A stretch of DNA of 64,000 bases, taken from NCBI GenBank assembly GCA_021848825.1, contig JAJZTQ010000002.1:131129-195128 (forward strand). Direction: 5' to 3'. The translations under genes and the position numbers were made by a program. Positions 21,874 to 35,121 of this stretch are shown here, piece by piece; the stretch's first letter is position 1; the number at the start of each line of letters is the position of its first letter. Source of the DNA: Pseudomonadota bacterium. GTDB taxonomy: Bacteria; Pseudomonadota; Gammaproteobacteria; Burkholderiales; JABEVD01. The notes beneath the pieces are model-generated. The model was not told the origin of the DNA, did no database searches, and saw nothing but the letters and a program-made list of their open reading frames with translations.

Positions 21874-24800
21874 ATGAAAGCATTGCTGGATTTGTTCAAG
21901 CAGGTAACGCAGGAAGAGGAATTCGATTCGATCAGGATCGGGCTCGCTTCTCCAGACAAGATCAGGTCCTGGTCCTACGGCGAAGTCAAGAAGCCGGAGA
22001 CGATCAACTACAGAACGTTCAAGCCCGAGCGCGACGGATTGTTCTGCGCCAAGATTTTCGGTCCGATCAAGGACTACGAATGCCTTTGCGGAAAATACAA
22101 GCGCCTGAAGCATCGCGGCGTGATCTGCGAAAAATGCGGCGTCGAAGTGACGCTTTCCAAGGTGAGGCGCGAGCGCATGGGGCATATCGAGCTCGCCAGC
22201 CCGGTCGCCCATATCTGGTTCCTGAAGTCCCTTCCCTCCCGTCTCGGGATGGTGCTCGACATGACCCTGAGGGATATCGAGCGCGTGCTCTATTTCGAAG
22301 CCTATGTCGTGACCGATCCCGGCATGACGCCCCTGACGCGCTGCCAGCTTCTGACCGAAGAGGACTACCTCAACAAGCTCGAGGAATACGGCGACGAATT
22401 CTCCGCCAGCATGGGCGCTGAAGGGATCAGGGCGCTGCTTGCCAATCTCGACCTCAACGGCGAGATCGATGCGCTCAGAACCGAGCTTTCCACGACCGGA
22501 TCGGATGCCAAGATCAAGAAGATCTCGAAGCGCCTGAAGATCATGGAAGCCTTCGCAAGGACGGGCATGAAACCCGACTGGATGATACTGGAAGTGCTGC
22601 CCGTTCTGCCTCCCGAATTGAGGCCGCTGGTTCCGCTCGATGGCGGACGGTTCGCAACCAGTGACCTCAACGATCTGTATCGCCGCGTCATCAACAGGAA
22701 CAACCGCCTGAAGCGCCTCCTGGAACTGAAAGCCCCGGAGATCATCGTCAGGAACGAGAAGCGCATGCTTCAGGAAGCGGTCGATTCCCTGCTCGACAAC
22801 GGCAGGCGGGGAAAGGCCATGACCGGCGCCAACAAGCGCCCCCTGAAGTCGCTTGCAGACATGATCAAGGGCAAGGGCGGACGCTTCCGCCAGAATCTCC
22901 TGGGCAAGCGCGTCGACTATTCCGGCCGTTCGGTTATCGTGGTCGGCCCGCAATTGAAGCTTCACCAGTGCGGATTGCCGAAGAAGATGGCGCTCGAACT
23001 CTTCAAGCCGTTCATCTTCCACAAGCTGGAAATCCTCGGACTTGCGACGACCATCAAGGCGGCGAAAAGGCTGGTCGAGCAGGAAGTGCCCGAAGTATGG
23101 GATATCCTGGAAGACGTCATCAGGGAGCACCCTGTATTGCTGAACCGTGCGCCGACCCTTCACAGGCTGGGCATCCAGGCTTTCGAGCCGATCCTGATCG
23201 AGGGCAAGGCTATCCAGCTGCATCCTCTGGTCTGCGCGGCATTCAATGCCGACTTCGACGGCGACCAGATGGCCGTTCACGTACCGCTGTCGCTCGAAGC
23301 GCAGATGGAGTGCCGCACGCTGATGCTCGCTTCCAACAACGTGCTTTTCCCGTCGAACGGCGAACCCTCCATCGTGCCTTCCCAGGACATCGTGCTCGGG
23401 CTCTATTACGCGACCCGCGCGAAGATCGGGGCAAGGGGCGAAGGCATGCACTTTTCCGATGTGGGCGAGGTGCTGAGGGCTTATGAATCCCGCCAGGCCG
23501 AGCTCAATGCCAACGTCGTCGTCAGGATTCCGGAGACCGTCAAGAACGAATCGGGAGAGATCATAGCGAGAATCACGCGCTATGAAACGACCGTGGGCCG
23601 TGCGCTGCTCTCCGAAATATTGCCGAAAGGACTGCCCTTCTCGGCGATCAACAAGGCGCTGAAGAAGAAGGAAATATCGAAGCTCATCAATGCCGCATTC
23701 AGGAACTGCGGGCTCAGGCAGACGGTGATCTTCGCCGACAGGCTGATGCAGAGCGGGTTCACCCTCGCCACCCGTGCGGGCATTTCGATCTGCGTGGACG
23801 ACATGCAGGTTCCGCCGCAGAAGGGCGAGCTGATCGATGCCGCCGAGAAGGAAGTGAAGGAAATCGAGGCGCAGTACACTTCCGGTCTCGTGACCCAGGG
23901 CGAACGCTACAACAAGGTCGTCGACATCTGGGGGCGCGCCGGCGACATGGTCGCGAAGGCGATGATGGAGCAGCTCGGCTCCGAGCCCATCATGGTCGAG
24001 GAAGAAGGAAAATTCGTCCGCAAGAAGGACGAGGCGGGCAAAGGCCTTTCGCAGGAATCCTTCAATGCCATCTACATGATGGCGGACTCGGGCGCGCGCG
24101 GCTCGGCTGCGCAGATCAGGCAGCTGGCAGGCATGCGGGGTCTGATGGCGAAGCCTGACGGATCGATCATCGAAACGCCGATCACCGCGAACTTCAGGGA
24201 AGGGCTGAACGTGCTGCAGTACTTCATCTCCACCCACGGCGCGCGCAAGGGTCTTGCGGACACGGCATTGAAGACGGCGAATTCGGGTTATCTCACCAGG
24301 CGTCTGGTCGACGTGACGCAGGATCTCGTCGTCACGGAAATCGATTGCGGCACGACGAGCGGCGTCTCGATGAAGGCGCTGGTCGAAGGTGGCGAAGTGG
24401 TCGAACCGCTCAGGGAAAGGATATTGGGGCGTGTTTCCGCGACGGATATCGTCGATCCCGAGACCGGCGCCACCCTGTTCGATGCGGGTACGCTGATAGA
24501 CGAAGACAAGGCTGATCTCGTCGAGGCGAAAGGCGTCGACGAAGTCAAGGTCAGGACGCCGCTCACCTGCGATACCCGCTACGGCCTCTGCGCGAAATGC
24601 TATGGCCGCGATCTCGGCCGCGGCCAGCTCGTCAATGTCGGCGAAGCTGTCGGTGTGATTGCGGCGCAGTCCATCGGCGAACCGGGAACGCAGCTCACCA
24701 TGCGCACTTTCCACATCGGCGGTGCGGCATCGCGTGCTGCAGTGGTGAGCCAGATCGAATCGAAGTCTGCGGGTATTGCGAAATTCACCCCGGCATTGCG

Positions 24801-26097
24801 GTCGGTGACGAACGGCAGAGGCGAACAGATCGCGATCTCGAGAAGCGGGGAAGTGATCATCCAGGACGAAAACGGCAGGGAGCGCGAGCGCCACAAGGTG
24901 CCTTACGGTTCCACCCTGATGGTCTCGGAGGCAAGCACGATCCGGGCAGGGCAGGTTCTGGCGAGCTGGGATCCGCATACCCGTCCGATCATCACCGAAT
25001 ACGGCGGCGTGGTTCGCTTCGAGAACATCGAGGAAGGCGTGACGGTGGCGAAGCAGATCGACGAAGTGACGGGGCTTTCCACCCTCGTCGTGATCGATCC
25101 GAAGCGGCGAGGCGCCGCGCAATCCAAGGGATTGAGGCCTCAGGTGAAGCTGCTCGACGACGACGGCCTTGAAGTCAAGATCGCCGGAACCGATCTGCCT
25201 GTCAACATCACGCTGCAGATCGGCTCGATCATCACGGTGAAGGATGGCCAGAAGGTCTCGGTCGGTGAAGTGCTGGCGAGGATCCCCCAGGAGTCCTCCA
25301 AGACGCGCGACATCACGGGCGGTCTGCCCAGGGTTGCCGAGCTTTTCGAAGCGCGCTCGCCGAAGGATGCAGGGGTGCTCGCGGAAGTCACCGGTACGGT
25401 TTCGTTCGGAAAGGATACCAAGGGCAAGCAGCGTCTCGTCATCACCGATCTCGACGGCATCGCCCACGAATACCTGATTCCGAAGGAAAAGCATGTCACA
25501 GCTCATGACGGACAGGTTGTCAACAAGGGCGAGATGATCGTCGACGGTCCGGCGGATCCGCACGACATCCTGAGGCTGCTCGGGGTCGAGGCGCTTGCCC
25601 TCTATATCACCGACGAAGTGCAGGATGTCTACAGGCTCCAGGGCGTGAAGATCAACGACAAGCACATCAACGTGATCGTCAGGCAAATGTTGAGGCGCGT
25701 CGTGATCAGCGACGCTGGTGACACCCGCTTCATCCAGGGCGAACAGGTCGAGCGCGCCGAAGTGCTGGAAGAGAATGCCAAGATGACGGAGGAAGGCAAG
25801 CAGCCTGCAAGCTACGACTACATGCTGCTCGGCATCACCAAGGCATCGCTCTCCACGGATTCCTTCATCTCCGCCGCTTCCTTCCAGGAAACGACCAGGG
25901 TGCTTACCGAAGCGGCGATTATGGGCAAGCGCGACGACCTGAGAGGCCTCAAGGAAAACGTGATCGTCGGCAGGCTGATCCCCGCTGGTTCCGGGCTCGC
26001 CCATCACAACAACAGGAGGAAGCAGCGTGCAGGAGAAGACGCTGCGGAAGGGCGTGCGCTGCTCGAAGCAGAGAAGCTCTTCGCGGAGGAGACTTGA
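21874..26097 (+). CDS. rpoC: DNA-directed RNA polymerase subunit beta'
   Basis: 1407 residues, as in E. coli. The N-terminal zinc site begins at Cys70 ([20 protein letters not shown]). The catalytic NADFDGDQM has the Mg-binding aspartates at 460, 462 and 464. The second zinc site includes [15 protein letters not shown], and the trigger-loop region [28 protein letters not shown] is intact. The stop codon overlaps the -35 box of the rpsL promoter. Confidence 0.99.
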   Translation: MKALLDLFKQVTQEEEFDSIRIGLASPDKIRSWSYGEVKKPETINYRTFKPERDGLFCAKIFGPIKDYECLCGKYKRLKHRGVICEKCGVEVTLSKVRRERMGHIELASPVAHIWFLKSLPSRLGMVLDMTLRDIERVLYFEAYVVTDPGMTPLTRCQLLTEEDYLNKLEEYGDEFSASMGAEGIRALLANLDLNGEIDALRTELSTTGSDAKIKKISKRLKIMEAFARTGMKPDWMILEVLPVLPPELRPLVPLDGGRFATSDLNDLYRRVINRNNRLKRLLELKAPEIIVRNEKRMLQEAVDSLLDNGRRGKAMTGANKRPLKSLADMIKGKGGRFRQNLLGKRVDYSGRSVIVVGPQLKLHQCGLPKKMALELFKPFIFHKLEILGLATTIKAAKRLVEQEVPEVWDILEDVIREHPVLLNRAPTLHRLGIQAFEPILIEGKAIQLHPLVCAAFNADFDGDQMAVHVPLSLEAQMECRTLMLASNNVLFPSNGEPSIVPSQDIVLGLYYATRAKIGARGEGMHFSDVGEVLRAYESRQAELNANVVVRIPETVKNESGEIIARITRYETTVGRALLSEILPKGLPFSAINKALKKKEISKLINAAFRNCGLRQTVIFADRLMQSGFTLATRAGISICVDDMQVPPQKGELIDAAEKEVKEIEAQYTSGLVTQGERYNKVVDIWGRAGDMVAKAMMEQLGSEPIMVEEEGKFVRKKDEAGKGLSQESFNAIYMMADSGARGSAAQIRQLAGMRGLMAKPDGSIIETPITANFREGLNVLQYFISTHGARKGLADTALKTANSGYLTRRLVDVTQDLVVTEIDCGTTSGVSMKALVEGGEVVEPLRERILGRVSATDIVDPETGATLFDAGTLIDEDKADLVEAKGVDEVKVRTPLTCDTRYGLCAKCYGRDLGRGQLVNVGEAVGVIAAQSIGEPGTQLTMRTFHIGGAASRAAVVSQIESKSAGIAKFTPALRSVTNGRGEQIAISRSGEVIIQDENGRERERHKVPYGSTLMVSEASTIRAGQVLASWDPHTRPIITEYGGVVRFENIEEGVTVAKQIDEVTGLSTLVVIDPKRRGAAQSKGLRPQVKLLDDDGLEVKIAGTDLPVNITLQIGSIITVKDGQKVSVGEVLARIPQESSKTRDITGGLPRVAELFEARSPKDAGVLAEVTGTVSFGKDTKGKQRLVITDLDGIAHEYLIPKEKHVTAHDGQVVNKGEMIVDGPADPHDILRLLGVEALALYITDEVQDVYRLQGVKINDKHINVIVRQMLRRVVISDAGDTRFIQGEQVERAEVLEENAKMTEEGKQPASYDYMLLGITKASLSTDSFISAASFQETTRVLTEAAIMGKRDDLRGLKENVIVGRLIPAGSGLAHHNNRRKQRAGEDAAEGRALLEAEKLFAEET

Positions 26098-26122
26098 CAT
26101 CTCCAGCATTACACCATAAAAT
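26094..26122 (+). promoter_or_regulatory. Promoter of the str operon (rpsL)
   Basis: Consensus -35 TTGACA (26094-26099) overlapping the rpoC TGA, 17-base spacer, -10 TAAAAT (26117-26122). The predicted start near 26129 gives a 75-base leader that contains the terminator hairpin at 26166-26193. Confidence 0.8.
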
Positions 26123-26165
26123 CCACAATCTTTTTAGCCGCGATGCGGCCAGGATTGTTTTGATT

Positions 26166-26193
26166 GGGACGGCCCTGGCCGTCCCGGTTTTTT
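26166..26193 (+). terminator. Terminator/attenuator between rpoC and rpsL
   Basis: 8-bp GC-rich stem GGGACGGC/GCCGTCCC (26166-26173 and 26178-26185) with a CCTG loop, then GG and six Ts. It ends 10 bases before the rpsL ATG, so it terminates rpoBC transcripts and also lies inside the transcript from the promoter at 26094. Confidence 0.85.
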
Positions 26194-26203
26194 AGGAACG
26201 ACG

Positions 26204-26578
26204 ATGCCGACAATAAATCAGTTAGTGCGCAGCCCCCGCAAGGAGAAGCGCGTAAAGAGCAAGGTGCCAGCCCTCGAGAACTGCCCGCAGAAGCGCGGGG
26301 TGTGCACTCGAGTCTACACCACGACGCCGAAAAAGCCGAATTCCGCGCTCAGGAAGGTTGCCCGCGTGCGCCTGACGAACGGATTCGAAGTTTCGAGCTA
26401 CATCGGCGGCGAAGGACACAATCTTCAGGAGCACTCGGTTGTGCTGATCAGGGGCGGTCGCGTCAAGGATCTTCCGGGTGTGCGTTATCACATGGTTCGC
26501 GGCAGCCTGGATACGGCCGGCGTGAAGGATCGCAAGCAGGCGCGTTCGAAGTACGGCGCCAAGCGTCCCAAGAAGTAA
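26204..26578 (+). CDS. rpsL: 30S ribosomal protein S12
   Basis: 124 residues. A decoding-centre protein. Lys43 ([13 protein letters not shown]) and the KDLPGVRYH block with Lys88 are wild type, so no streptomycin-resistance change is visible. It ends [10 protein letters not shown]. First gene of the str operon, directly after the hairpin. Confidence 0.99.
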   Translation: MPTINQLVRSPRKEKRVKSKVPALENCPQKRGVCTRVYTTTPKKPNSALRKVARVRLTNGFEVSSYIGGEGHNLQEHSVVLIRGGRVKDLPGVRYHMVRGSLDTAGVKDRKQARSKYGAKRPKK

Positions 26579-26601
26579 ACTTGATTTGAAACGGGGTTGA
26601 T

Positions 26602-27072
26602 ATGCCAAGACGTAGAGAAGTTCCCAAGCGGTTGATTCTGCCGGATCCCAAGTTCGGAAGCCAGGATGTGGCCAAGTTCGTCAACGTGCTGATGCAGGAT
26701 GGCAAGAAGTCCGTTGCCGAGCGCATCATATACGGTGCGCTGGATCAGGTTTCCAGGAAGGGCGGCAAGGATCCCGTGGAGGTCTTTCTCCAGGCGCTTT
26801 CCAATGTCAAGCCGCTGGTCGAGGTGAAGAGCCGCCGCGTGGGCGGGGCCAATTACCAGGTTCCGGTCGAAGTGCGCGCATCGCGCAGGACTGCGCTCGC
26901 CATGAGGTGGCTGAAGGAATCCGCAAGGAAGCGCGGCGAGAAGTCGATGGGCGCGAGGCTTGCAGGTGAATTGCTGGATGCGGCTGAAGGTCGCGGCGGT
27001 GCAGTGAAAAAACGAGAGGAAGTCCATCGTATGGCGGAAGCCAACAAGGCTTTCTCGCATTTCAGGTTCTGA
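26602..27072 (+). CDS. rpsG: 30S ribosomal protein S7
   Basis: 156 residues. It nucleates assembly of the 30S head and contacts E-site t[31 protein letters not shown] and the [19 protein letters not shown] loop are typical. Second str gene; in E. coli S7 represses this operon from the rpsL-rpsG interval, which here is only 23 bases. Confidence 0.99.
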   Translation: MPRRREVPKRLILPDPKFGSQDVAKFVNVLMQDGKKSVAERIIYGALDQVSRKGGKDPVEVFLQALSNVKPLVEVKSRRVGGANYQVPVEVRASRRTALAMRWLKESARKRGEKSMGARLAGELLDAAEGRGGAVKKREEVHRMAEANKAFSHFRF

Positions 27073-27089
27073 AGGTTTAAGGGTATATC

Positions 27090-29183
27090 GTGGCACGTAA
27101 AACACCAATCGAGCGTTATCGCAATATCGGCATCAGCGCCCATATCGATGCCGGAAAGACGACGACTACCGAGCGCATTCTCTATTACACCGGGGTCTCC
27201 CACAAGATCGGCGAGGTGCATGACGGTGCCGCGACCATGGACTGGATGGAGCAGGAGCAGGAAAGGGGGATCACGATCACTTCCGCTGCGACCACCTGCT
27301 TCTGGAAGGGCATGGACAACAATTATGCCGAGCACCGTATCAACATCATCGATACGCCCGGGCACGTCGACTTCACCATCGAAGTCGAGCGTTCCATGCG
27401 TGTCCTGGACGGTGCATGTATGGTCTATTGCGCAGTGGGCGGTGTTCAGCCCCAGTCAGAGACGGTTTGGCGTCAGGCCAACAAGTATGGCGTGCCGAGG
27501 CTTGCATTCGTCAACAAGATGGACAGATCGGGCGCCAACTTCTTCAAGGTTCACGACCAGATGCGCGCGCGCCTGAGGGCGAACCCCGTTCCCATTCAGG
27601 TTCCCATCGGCGCTGAAGACAAGTTCGAGGGCGTCGTCGACCTCGTCAGGATGAAGGCGATCTACTGGGACGAGGCTTCCCAGGGCATGAAATTCGAACT
27701 CAGGGATATCCCTGAGGAACTGAAGGATGTCGCCCAGGAATGGCGCGAAAAGATGGTCGAGTCCGCTGCGGAAGCGTCCGAGGACTTGATGAACAAGTAT
27801 CTCGAGGAAGGCGATCTTTCGGAAGCCGACATCAAGGCTGCATTGCGTGCCAGGACCATCGCCGGCGAGATCGTGCCGATGATGTGCGGTTCCGCTTTCA
27901 AGAACAAGGGCGTTCAGGCGATGCTCGACGCTGTCATCGATTTCCTGCCCGCGCCTGTCGACATTCCCGCCATCAAGGGTGAGAAGGAAGACGGGTCGGA
28001 AGGCGAACGCCATGCAAGCGACGAAGAGCCTTTCTCCGGTCTTGCGTTCAAGATCATGACCGATCCTTTCGTCGGTCAGCTGATCTTCTTCCGCGTCTAT
28101 TCGGGCGTGGTGAATTCGGGCGATACGGTCTACAACCCCGTAAAGGGCAAGAAGGAGCGCATCGGCCGTATTCTCCAGATGCATGCGAACCAGCGCGAGG
28201 AAATCAAGGAAGTGAGAGCGGGCGACATCGCCGCTGCAGTCGGCCTGAAAGAGGCAACCACCGGCGATACGCTTTGCGACCCGCAGAACGTGATCACGCT
28301 CGAGCGCATGGTTTTCCCCGAGCCTGTGATCCATGTTGCAGTGGAACCCAAGACCAAGTCCGATCAGGAGAAGATGGGCATCGCGTTGAATCGCCTCGCC
28401 CAGGAAGATCCTTCCTTCAGGGTCAGGACGGACGAGGAGTCCGGGCAGACCATCATCTCGGGCATGGGCGAGCTTCACCTCGAAATTTTGGTCGATCGGA
28501 TGAAGCGCGAATTCGGCGTCGAGGCGAACGTGGGTGCGCCCCAGGTTGCCTACCGCGAAGCGATCAGGAAGCCTGTCGAAATCGAAGGCAAGTTCGTCAA
28601 GCAGTCTGGCGGGCGCGGCCAGTACGGTCACGTTTGGCTCAAGATGGAGCCGAACGAGGCGGGCAAGGGATTCGAGTTCGTCGATGCCATCAAGGGCGGG
28701 GTCGTGCCTCGCGAATACATCCCTGCAGTGGAGAAGGGGCTGATCGACACGCTGCCCAACGGCGTGATTGCGGGCTTCCCTGTTGTCGATGTGAAGGTCA
28801 CGCTGTTCGACGGTTCCTATCACGATGTCGATTCGAACGAAAACGCGTTCAAGATGGCTGCGTCGATCGCCTTCAAGGACGGCATGAGGAAGGCGAATCC
28901 GGTATTGCTCGAGCCGATGATGGCTGTGGAAGTGGAGACGCCGGAAGAATACACGGGTACCGTGATGGGCGACCTTTCCTCGCGCCGCGGCATGGTCCAG
29001 GGCATGGAAGACATGGCCGGAGGCGGAAAAGTGGTCAAGGCCGAAGTGCCCCTTGCCGAGATGTTCGGTTATTCCACTGCGCTTCGCTCCGCAACGCAGG
29101 GCCGCGCGACCTATACCATGGAATTCAAGCATTACAGCGAAGCGCCCAAGAATGTCGCGGACGCGGTCGTCAGCAAGAAGTGA
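27090..29183 (+). CDS. fusA: Elongation factor G
   Basis: 697-residue translocation GTPase. G1 [13 protein letters not shown], switch [13 protein letters not shown]3 DTPGHVDFT and G4 NKMD are intact, followed by domains II-V ending in the [16 protein letters not shown] block. It starts at GTG 27090, 17 bases after rpsG, the usual start region for the family ([14 protein letters not shown]). Confidence 0.99.
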   Translation: MARKTPIERYRNIGISAHIDAGKTTTTERILYYTGVSHKIGEVHDGAATMDWMEQEQERGITITSAATTCFWKGMDNNYAEHRINIIDTPGHVDFTIEVERSMRVLDGACMVYCAVGGVQPQSETVWRQANKYGVPRLAFVNKMDRSGANFFKVHDQMRARLRANPVPIQVPIGAEDKFEGVVDLVRMKAIYWDEASQGMKFELRDIPEELKDVAQEWREKMVESAAEASEDLMNKYLEEGDLSEADIKAALRARTIAGEIVPMMCGSAFKNKGVQAMLDAVIDFLPAPVDIPAIKGEKEDGSEGERHASDEEPFSGLAFKIMTDPFVGQLIFFRVYSGVVNSGDTVYNPVKGKKERIGRILQMHANQREEIKEVRAGDIAAAVGLKEATTGDTLCDPQNVITLERMVFPEPVIHVAVEPKTKSDQEKMGIALNRLAQEDPSFRVRTDEESGQTIISGMGELHLEILVDRMKREFGVEANVGAPQVAYREAIRKPVEIEGKFVKQSGGRGQYGHVWLKMEPNEAGKGFEFVDAIKGGVVPREYIPAVEKGLIDTLPNGVIAGFPVVDVKVTLFDGSYHDVDSNENAFKMAASIAFKDGMRKANPVLLEPMMAVEVETPEEYTGTVMGDLSSRRGMVQGMEDMAGGGKVVKAEVPLAEMFGYSTALRSATQGRATYTMEFKHYSEAPKNVADAVVSKK

Positions 29184-29227
29184 ATTTGACTAATTGGACC
29201 CTGAAGGGCTAAACAAAGGAAATCGAC

Positions 29228-30418
<1,191 letters not shown>

Positions 30419-30428
30419 GGTAGGGAAC

Positions 30429-30737
30429 ATGCAAAGTCAGAAAATCAGGATTCGCCTCAAGGCATTCGACTATCGTCTGATCGATCAGTCCGCGCTTGAG
30501 ATCGTCGATACGGCGAAGCGTACCGGCGCGGTGGTCAAGGGGCCCGTTCCCCTTCCCACCAAGATCGAGCGCTTCGACGTGCTGCGTTCGCCCCATGTCA
30601 ACAAGACATCGCGCGACCAGTACGAGATCAGGACGCATTTGAGGCTGATGGACATCATCGATCCCACGGACAAGACGGTTGACGCGCTGATGAAGCTCGA
30701 CCTGCCTGCCGGGGTGGATGTGGAGATCAAGCTGTAA
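30429..30737 (+). CDS. rpsJ: 30S ribosomal protein S10 (NusE)
   Basis: 102 residues. A 30S head protein that also pairs with NusB and NusG in antitermination. The [16 protein letters not shown]-terminus and [22 protein letters not shown] loop are typical. ATG 30429 is preceded by TAGGGAA; starts further upstream lie inside tufA. It joins the str and S10 gene clusters with no separate promoter visible. Confidence 0.98.
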   Translation: MQSQKIRIRLKAFDYRLIDQSALEIVDTAKRTGAVVKGPVPLPTKIERFDVLRSPHVNKTSRDQYEIRTHLRLMDIIDPTDKTVDALMKLDLPAGVDVEIKL

Positions 30738-30801
30738 AATTCGGGGTATTTTCCCCATTTTTATGCCGGTCAATCGTAACTGGCTGATTTAAAGGATAAT
30801 A

Positions 30802-31443
30802 ATGATGACTTTAGGACTTGTCGGTCGCAAGATCGGCATGACCCGCATTTTCACGGAAGATGGCAACAGCCTTCCCGTGACGGTGCTGGACATGTCCGAC
30901 AATCGCGTTACCCAGATCAAAACCGATGACACCGACGGCTATTCGGCCGTGCAGGTGACTTTTGGAACACGTCGCGCGAGCCGCGTGAACAAGGCGACTG
31001 CCGGCCATTGCGCCAAGGCGGGCGTCGAAGCCGGCTCGGTATTCAAGGAATTCAGGCTGGATTCCGCGCCTGCGTTTGCGCCAGGAGAAAAGATTTCTGT
31101 CGAGATCTTCTCCGTCGGGCAGATGGTGGACGTGACCGGAACATCCAAGGGCAAGGGCTTTTCCGGCCCGATCAAGCGTCACAACTTCTCTTCCAACCGC
31201 GCGAGCCATGGCAATTCCCGTTCCCACAACAGCCCGGGTTCCATCGGCATGGCGCAGGACCCTGGGCGCGTCTTTCCGGGAAAACGGATGGCCGGCCAGT
31301 ACGGTAACGTCAAGAAGACCGTGCAGAATCTCGAAATTCTCAGGGTGGACAAGGAACGCCAGCTGCTGCTCGTCAAGGGCGCGCTTCCCGGATGGAATGG
31401 CGGGACGGTGATCGTCAGACCCAGCGTCAAGGCAGGTGCATGA
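30802..31443 (+). CDS. rplC: 50S ribosomal protein L3
   Basis: 213 residues. An early 50S assembly protein reaching towards the peptidyl transferase centre. [19 protein letters not shown] and the [37 protein letters not shown]-type loop are typical, including the glutamine that PrmB methylates in many species ([15 protein letters not shown] region). Tandem ATGs at 30802 and 30805 are both possible starts. It overlaps rplD. Confidence 0.98.
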   Translation: MMTLGLVGRKIGMTRIFTEDGNSLPVTVLDMSDNRVTQIKTDDTDGYSAVQVTFGTRRASRVNKATAGHCAKAGVEAGSVFKEFRLDSAPAFAPGEKISVEIFSVGQMVDVTGTSKGKGFSGPIKRHNFSSNRASHGNSRSHNSPGSIGMAQDPGRVFPGKRMAGQYGNVKKTVQNLEILRVDKERQLLLVKGALPGWNGGTVIVRPSVKAGA

Positions 31444-32060
31444 TGGAAATCAAACTCATAGACGAAAAAGGCAAGACTTCGACCGTGGCCGCATCGGATG
31501 TTCTTTTCGGTCGCGATTACAACGAAGCGCTAGTGCACCAGGTGGTGACCGCTTACATGGCCAACGCGCGGAGCGCGAACAGGGCGCAAAAAGGCCGCTC
31601 GGATGTCGCGAAATCGACCAGGAAACCGTTCCGCCAGAAGGGAACGGGGCGTGCGCGCGCAGGGATGGCCTCCTCCCCGCTGTGGCGTGGCGGCGGCAAG
31701 ATCTTCCCGAACAGTCCGGATGAGAATTTCGGGCACAAGGTCAACAGGAAAATGTACCGCGCCGGGATCTGCACGATTCTTTCGCAGCTCGTCAGGGAAG
31801 ACAGGCTCTCGGTGATCGAGAACATCACGATGGCGAGCCCCAAGACCAAGGAACTCGCCACGAAGCTGAAAGGCATGGGGCTGGAACAGGTATTGATCGT
31901 CACCGACAGCTTCGACGAAAATCTTTACCTTTCTTCGCGCAATTTGCCCAACGTGTATGTCGTCGAGGCGCAATATGCCGATCCGGTCAGCCTCGTCAGG
32001 TACCCTTCGGTATTGATGACGAAGGGGGCTGTCGCCAAGATTGAGGAGATGCTGGCATGA
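31443..32060 (+). CDS. rplD: 50S ribosomal protein L4
   Basis: 205 residues. It lines the peptide exit tunnel; the loop [20 protein letters not shown] is the extended tunnel arm altered in macrolide resistance and looks wild type. In E. coli L4 also represses the S10 operon. The start is within ATGATG at the rplC stop (31440 or 31443), and its end overlaps rplW by four bases. Confidence 0.98.
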   Translation: MEIKLIDEKGKTSTVAASDVLFGRDYNEALVHQVVTAYMANARSANRAQKGRSDVAKSTRKPFRQKGTGRARAGMASSPLWRGGGKIFPNSPDENFGHKVNRKMYRAGICTILSQLVREDRLSVIENITMASPKTKELATKLKGMGLEQVLIVTDSFDENLYLSSRNLPNVYVVEAQYADPVSLVRYPSVLMTKGAVAKIEEMLA

Positions 32061-32353
32061 ACAAGGAACGCCTGATGCAGGTCATTTTGGCACCCGTGAT
32101 TTCGGAAAAGAGCACCTACGTTGCCGACAAGTTCGAGCAGGTGATCTTCAAGGTGGTGCCCAGTGCGACAAAGGATGAGGTCAAGGGTGCAGTCGAGCTG
32201 ATGTTCAACGTCAAGGTCGATTCTGTCCAGATGCTGAACGTGAAGGGCAAGAAGAAGCGCTTCGGCCGCTACATGGGCAGCCGCAAGGACTGGAAGAAAG
32301 CCTATGTCTGCCTCCAGTCCGGGCAGGAAATCAATTTTGCCGGCGAAAGCTGA
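32057..32353 (+). CDS. rplW: 50S ribosomal protein L23
   Basis: 98 residues. It sits at the tunnel exit as the docking site for trigger factor and [20 protein letters not shown] and [25 protein letters not shown] are typical. ATGA overlap with rplD indicates coupling. Confidence 0.98.
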   Translation: MNKERLMQVILAPVISEKSTYVADKFEQVIFKVVPSATKDEVKGAVELMFNVKVDSVQMLNVKGKKKRFGRYMGSRKDWKKAYVCLQSGQEINFAGES

Positions 32354-32364
32354 GGGTATAAATT

Positions 32365-33192
32365 ATGGCACTGATCAAAGTTAAACCGACTTCCCCCGGC
32401 CGCAGGGCCGTGATCCAGGTGAAGACCCCGGGTCTTCACAAGGGTGCACCCCATGCGCCGCTTCTCGAGAAGCAGTCGAAGACGGCTGGCCGCAATCACA
32501 ACGGGCATATAACGACCCGCCATATCGGCGGCGGCCACAAGCAGCATTACCGGATCGTCGACTTCAGACGCAACAAGGACGGCATTCCCGCAAAGGTCGA
32601 GCGCCTCGAATATGATCCGAACAGGAGCGCGCATCTGGCGCTGCTGTGCTATGCGGACGGCGAGCGCCGCTACATCATCGCGCCGAAGGGGTTGACGGAA
32701 GGGACGGTTCTCTTCAACGGACCGGAATCCCCGATCAAGCCCGGCAACTGTCTTGCGCTCAGGCATATTCCTGTGGGTTCGACGATACACTGTGTCGAGA
32801 TGCTGCCTGGAAAAGGCGCGCAGCTCGCGCGTTCTGCAGGGGCGTCTGTCCAGCTGCTGGCGCGTGAAGGCGCGTATGCCCAGCTGAGGCTGCGCTCCGG
32901 CGAAATCAGGAAGGTTCATGTCGATTGCCGCGCAACCCTCGGGGAAGTCGGCAACGAGGAGCATTCGCTGAGGTCGATAGGCAAGGCCGGCGCCAACAGG
33001 TGGAGAGGCATCAGGCCGACTGTCAGGGGCGTGGCGATGAACCCGGTCGATCACCCGCATGGCGGCGGTGAAGGCAAGACAGCAGCGGGCCGCGATCCTG
33101 TGAGCCCATGGGGAACGCCTGCGAAGGGTTTTCGCACCCGCAGGAACAAGCGCACTTCGGGCATGATCGTCCGTCGTCGTCACAAGAATTAA
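32365..33192 (+). CDS. rplB: 50S ribosomal protein L2
   Basis: 275 residues. Needed for subunit joining and peptidyl transferase activity. The RNA-binding domain ([22 protein letters not shown]) and the C-terminal [18 protein letters not shown] block with the conserved histidine are intact. 11 bases after rplW. Confidence 0.99.
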   Translation: MALIKVKPTSPGRRAVIQVKTPGLHKGAPHAPLLEKQSKTAGRNHNGHITTRHIGGGHKQHYRIVDFRRNKDGIPAKVERLEYDPNRSAHLALLCYADGERRYIIAPKGLTEGTVLFNGPESPIKPGNCLALRHIPVGSTIHCVEMLPGKGAQLARSAGASVQLLAREGAYAQLRLRSGEIRKVHVDCRATLGEVGNEEHSLRSIGKAGANRWRGIRPTVRGVAMNPVDHPHGGGEGKTAAGRDPVSPWGTPAKGFRTRRNKRTSGMIVRRRHKN

Positions 33193-33202
33193 GAGGTAGC
33201 TT

Positions 33203-33478
33203 ATGGCACGTTCAGTTAGCAAGGGTCCATTCGTCGACGCCCATCTGATCAAGAAGATCGAGGCGGTCAGGGCGACGAACGACAAGCGTCCGGTCAAGAC
33301 ATGGTCGCGTCGTTCCACCATCCTGCCGGATTTCGTCGGCCTCACCATCGCCGTGCACAACGGCAAACAGCATATTCCGGTTTACATCTCCGAGAATATG
33401 GTCGGCCACAAGCTCGGCGAGTTTTCGCTGACCCGCACTTTCAAGGGTCACGCCGCCGACAAGAAAGCCAAGAAATAG
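33203..33478 (+). CDS. rpsS: 30S ribosomal protein S19
   Basis: 91 residues. A 30S head protein that contacts A-site tRNA with S13. [20 protein letters not shown] and the [24 protein letters not shown] block are typical. 10 bases after rplB in the S10 cluster. Confidence 0.99.
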   Translation: MARSVSKGPFVDAHLIKKIEAVRATNDKRPVKTWSRRSTILPDFVGLTIAVHNGKQHIPVYISENMVGHKLGEFSLTRTFKGHAADKKAKK

Positions 33479-33487
33479 GAGCCCGTT

Positions 33488-33811
33488 ATGAAAGCGATTT
33501 TGCGTGGCGTAAGGTTGTCTGCACAGAAGGGCAGACTTGTCGCGGACCAGATCAGGGGATTGCCGGTCGAGAAGGCCCTCAATATCCTGGCGTTCAGCCC
33601 GAAGAAGGGCGCCGACATCATCAGGAAAGTGCTCGAGTCCGCGATTGCCAATGCGGAACACAACGAGGGCGCTGATATCGACGAACTGAAAGTGTCGGAG
33701 ATCCTGGTCGACGAGGGGACGACGCTGAAGCGTTTCACGGCAAGGGCGAAAGGGCGCGGCAACCGCATCAGCAAGCGCACCTGCCATATTCAGGTCACTG
33801 TGGGCGTTTAG
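33488..33811 (+). CDS. rplV: 50S ribosomal protein L22
   Basis: 107 residues, close to the E. coli 110. Exit-tunnel protein whose beta-hairpin tip ([21 protein letters not shown]) lines the tunnel and is a macrolide-resistance site; no insertion or deletion is evident. Nine bases after rpsS. Confidence 0.99.
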   Translation: MKAILRGVRLSAQKGRLVADQIRGLPVEKALNILAFSPKKGADIIRKVLESAIANAEHNEGADIDELKVSEILVDEGTTLKRFTARAKGRGNRISKRTCHIQVTVGV

Positions 33812-33831
33812 CCTTTTATAAAGGATAGGTA

Positions 33832-34536
33832 ATGGGTCAGAAAATACATCCGACAGGCTTTCGGTTATCGGTGCTGAAAAACTGGTCGTCGAAATGGTAT
33901 GCGAACAGCAAGAAATTCCCGACCATGCTGCTCGAAGACATCAAGGTCAGGGAATTTCTCGGCAAGAAGCTCGCGCACGCATCGGTAGGCAAGATCGTGA
34001 TCGAGCGTCCTGCGAAGAATGCGCGCATCACCATCTTCAGCTCGCGTCCCGGCATCGTGATCGGTAAGAAGGGCGAAGACATCGAAGTGCTGCGTGCGCA
34101 GCTTCAGAAGATGATGGGTGTTCCCGTCCACATCAACATCGAAGAAATCAGGAAGCCTGAAATCGATGCCAAGCTGATCGCTGACAGCATCGCCCAGCAG
34201 CTGGAGAAGCGGATCATGTTCAGGCGCGCGATGAAGCGTGCGATGACGAATGCGATGCGTCTCGGCGCGCAGGGCATCAAGATCATGAGCGCGGGCCGTC
34301 TCAACGGCATTGAGATCGCCAGGCGGGAATGGTACAGGGAAGGCCGCGTGCCGCTGCATACGCTGCGCGCGGATATCGATTACGGTGTTTCGGAAGCCAA
34401 GACCACTTACGGCGTGATCGGCGTCAAGGTCTGGGTTTACAAGGGTGAAGGCGGCAGGATGGAAGCGCAGGTTCAGCAGCCCGCCGAGCCGGAAAAGAAG
34501 GGCAGGAAGGGAGTGAAGAATGCTGCAGCCGTCTAG
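33832..34536 (+). CDS. rpsC: 30S ribosomal protein S3
   Basis: 234 residues. The KH domain carries [22 protein letters not shown] (GxxG loop). The C-terminal domain ([33 protein letters not shown]) forms part of the mRNA entry tunnel. It has a lysine-rich tail. Its last 17 bases overlap rplP. Confidence 0.99.
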   Translation: MGQKIHPTGFRLSVLKNWSSKWYANSKKFPTMLLEDIKVREFLGKKLAHASVGKIVIERPAKNARITIFSSRPGIVIGKKGEDIEVLRAQLQKMMGVPVHINIEEIRKPEIDAKLIADSIAQQLEKRIMFRRAMKRAMTNAMRLGAQGIKIMSAGRLNGIEIARREWYREGRVPLHTLRADIDYGVSEAKTTYGVIGVKVWVYKGEGGRMEAQVQQPAEPEKKGRKGVKNAAAV

Positions 34537-34936
34537 AACGAAGTTTCGCAAACAGCAAAAGGGCAGGAATACCGGCCTTGCGACGAGGGGCGCAAAAGTG
34601 TCCTTCGGCGAGTTCGGCCTCAAGGCAGTCGAGCGCGGTCGCCTGACGGCGCGCCAGATCGAGGCAGCGCGTCGCGCCATGACCCGTCATATCAAGCGGG
34701 GTGGCCGTATCTGGATCAGGATTTTCCCTGACAAGCCGATTTCCAAGAAGCCTGCCGAAGTGCGGATGGGTAACGGCAAGGGAAGTCCGGAATACTGGGT
34801 TGCGGAGATCCAGCCGGGCAAGGTGTTGTACGAAATGGAAGGTGTGGATGAAGCGATCGCAAGGGAAGCGTTCAAGCTTGCCGCTGCCAAGCTTCCTATT
34901 TCAACGACGTTCGTCGTCCGTCAAGTGGGGCAATGA
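34520..34936 (+). CDS. rplP: 50S ribosomal protein L16
   Basis: 138 residues. It organises the A-site architecture of 23S r[20 protein letters not shown] and [25 protein letters not shown] are typical. The start lies inside rpsC, and the end overlaps rpmC. Confidence 0.99.
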   Translation: MLQPSRTKFRKQQKGRNTGLATRGAKVSFGEFGLKAVERGRLTARQIEAARRAMTRHIKRGGRIWIRIFPDKPISKKPAEVRMGNGKGSPEYWVAEIQPGKVLYEMEGVDEAIAREAFKLAAAKLPISTTFVVRQVGQ

Positions 34937-35121
34937 TGAAAGCGAGTGAACTGAGACAGAAGGACAAGGAAGGGTTGAACGAAGAGCTGCTGGAATTGCT
35001 GAAGGCGCAATTCAGTCTTCGCATGCAGCTTTCAACCCAGCAGCTTGCAAATTACAGTCAAATGAAGAAGGTGCGCAGGGACATCGCGCGCGTTCGCACC
35101 GTCATGAGAGAAAAGGCATGA
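34933..35121 (+). CDS. rpmC: 50S ribosomal protein L29
   Basis: 62 residues, two helices ([30 protein letters not shown] ... [19 protein letters not shown]). It sits near the tunnel exit with L23. Tandem ATGs at 34933 and 34936 are both possible starts. Both ends overlap neighbours by about four bases. Confidence 0.97.
   Translation: MMKASELRQKDKEGLNEELLELLKAQFSLRMQLSTQQLANYSQMKKVRRDIARVRTVMREKA

Noticed and set aside
21784-26109. A 1441-codon open frame antisense to rpoC
   Set aside because: It mirrors rpoC exactly, has no ribosome-binding site, and arises from the GC-rich codon pattern; rpoC is unmistakable.
30738-30770. Hairpin GGGG/CCCC with ATTTTTAT between rpsJ and rplC as a terminator
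   Set aside because: Only four base pairs; too weak to call inside an operon.
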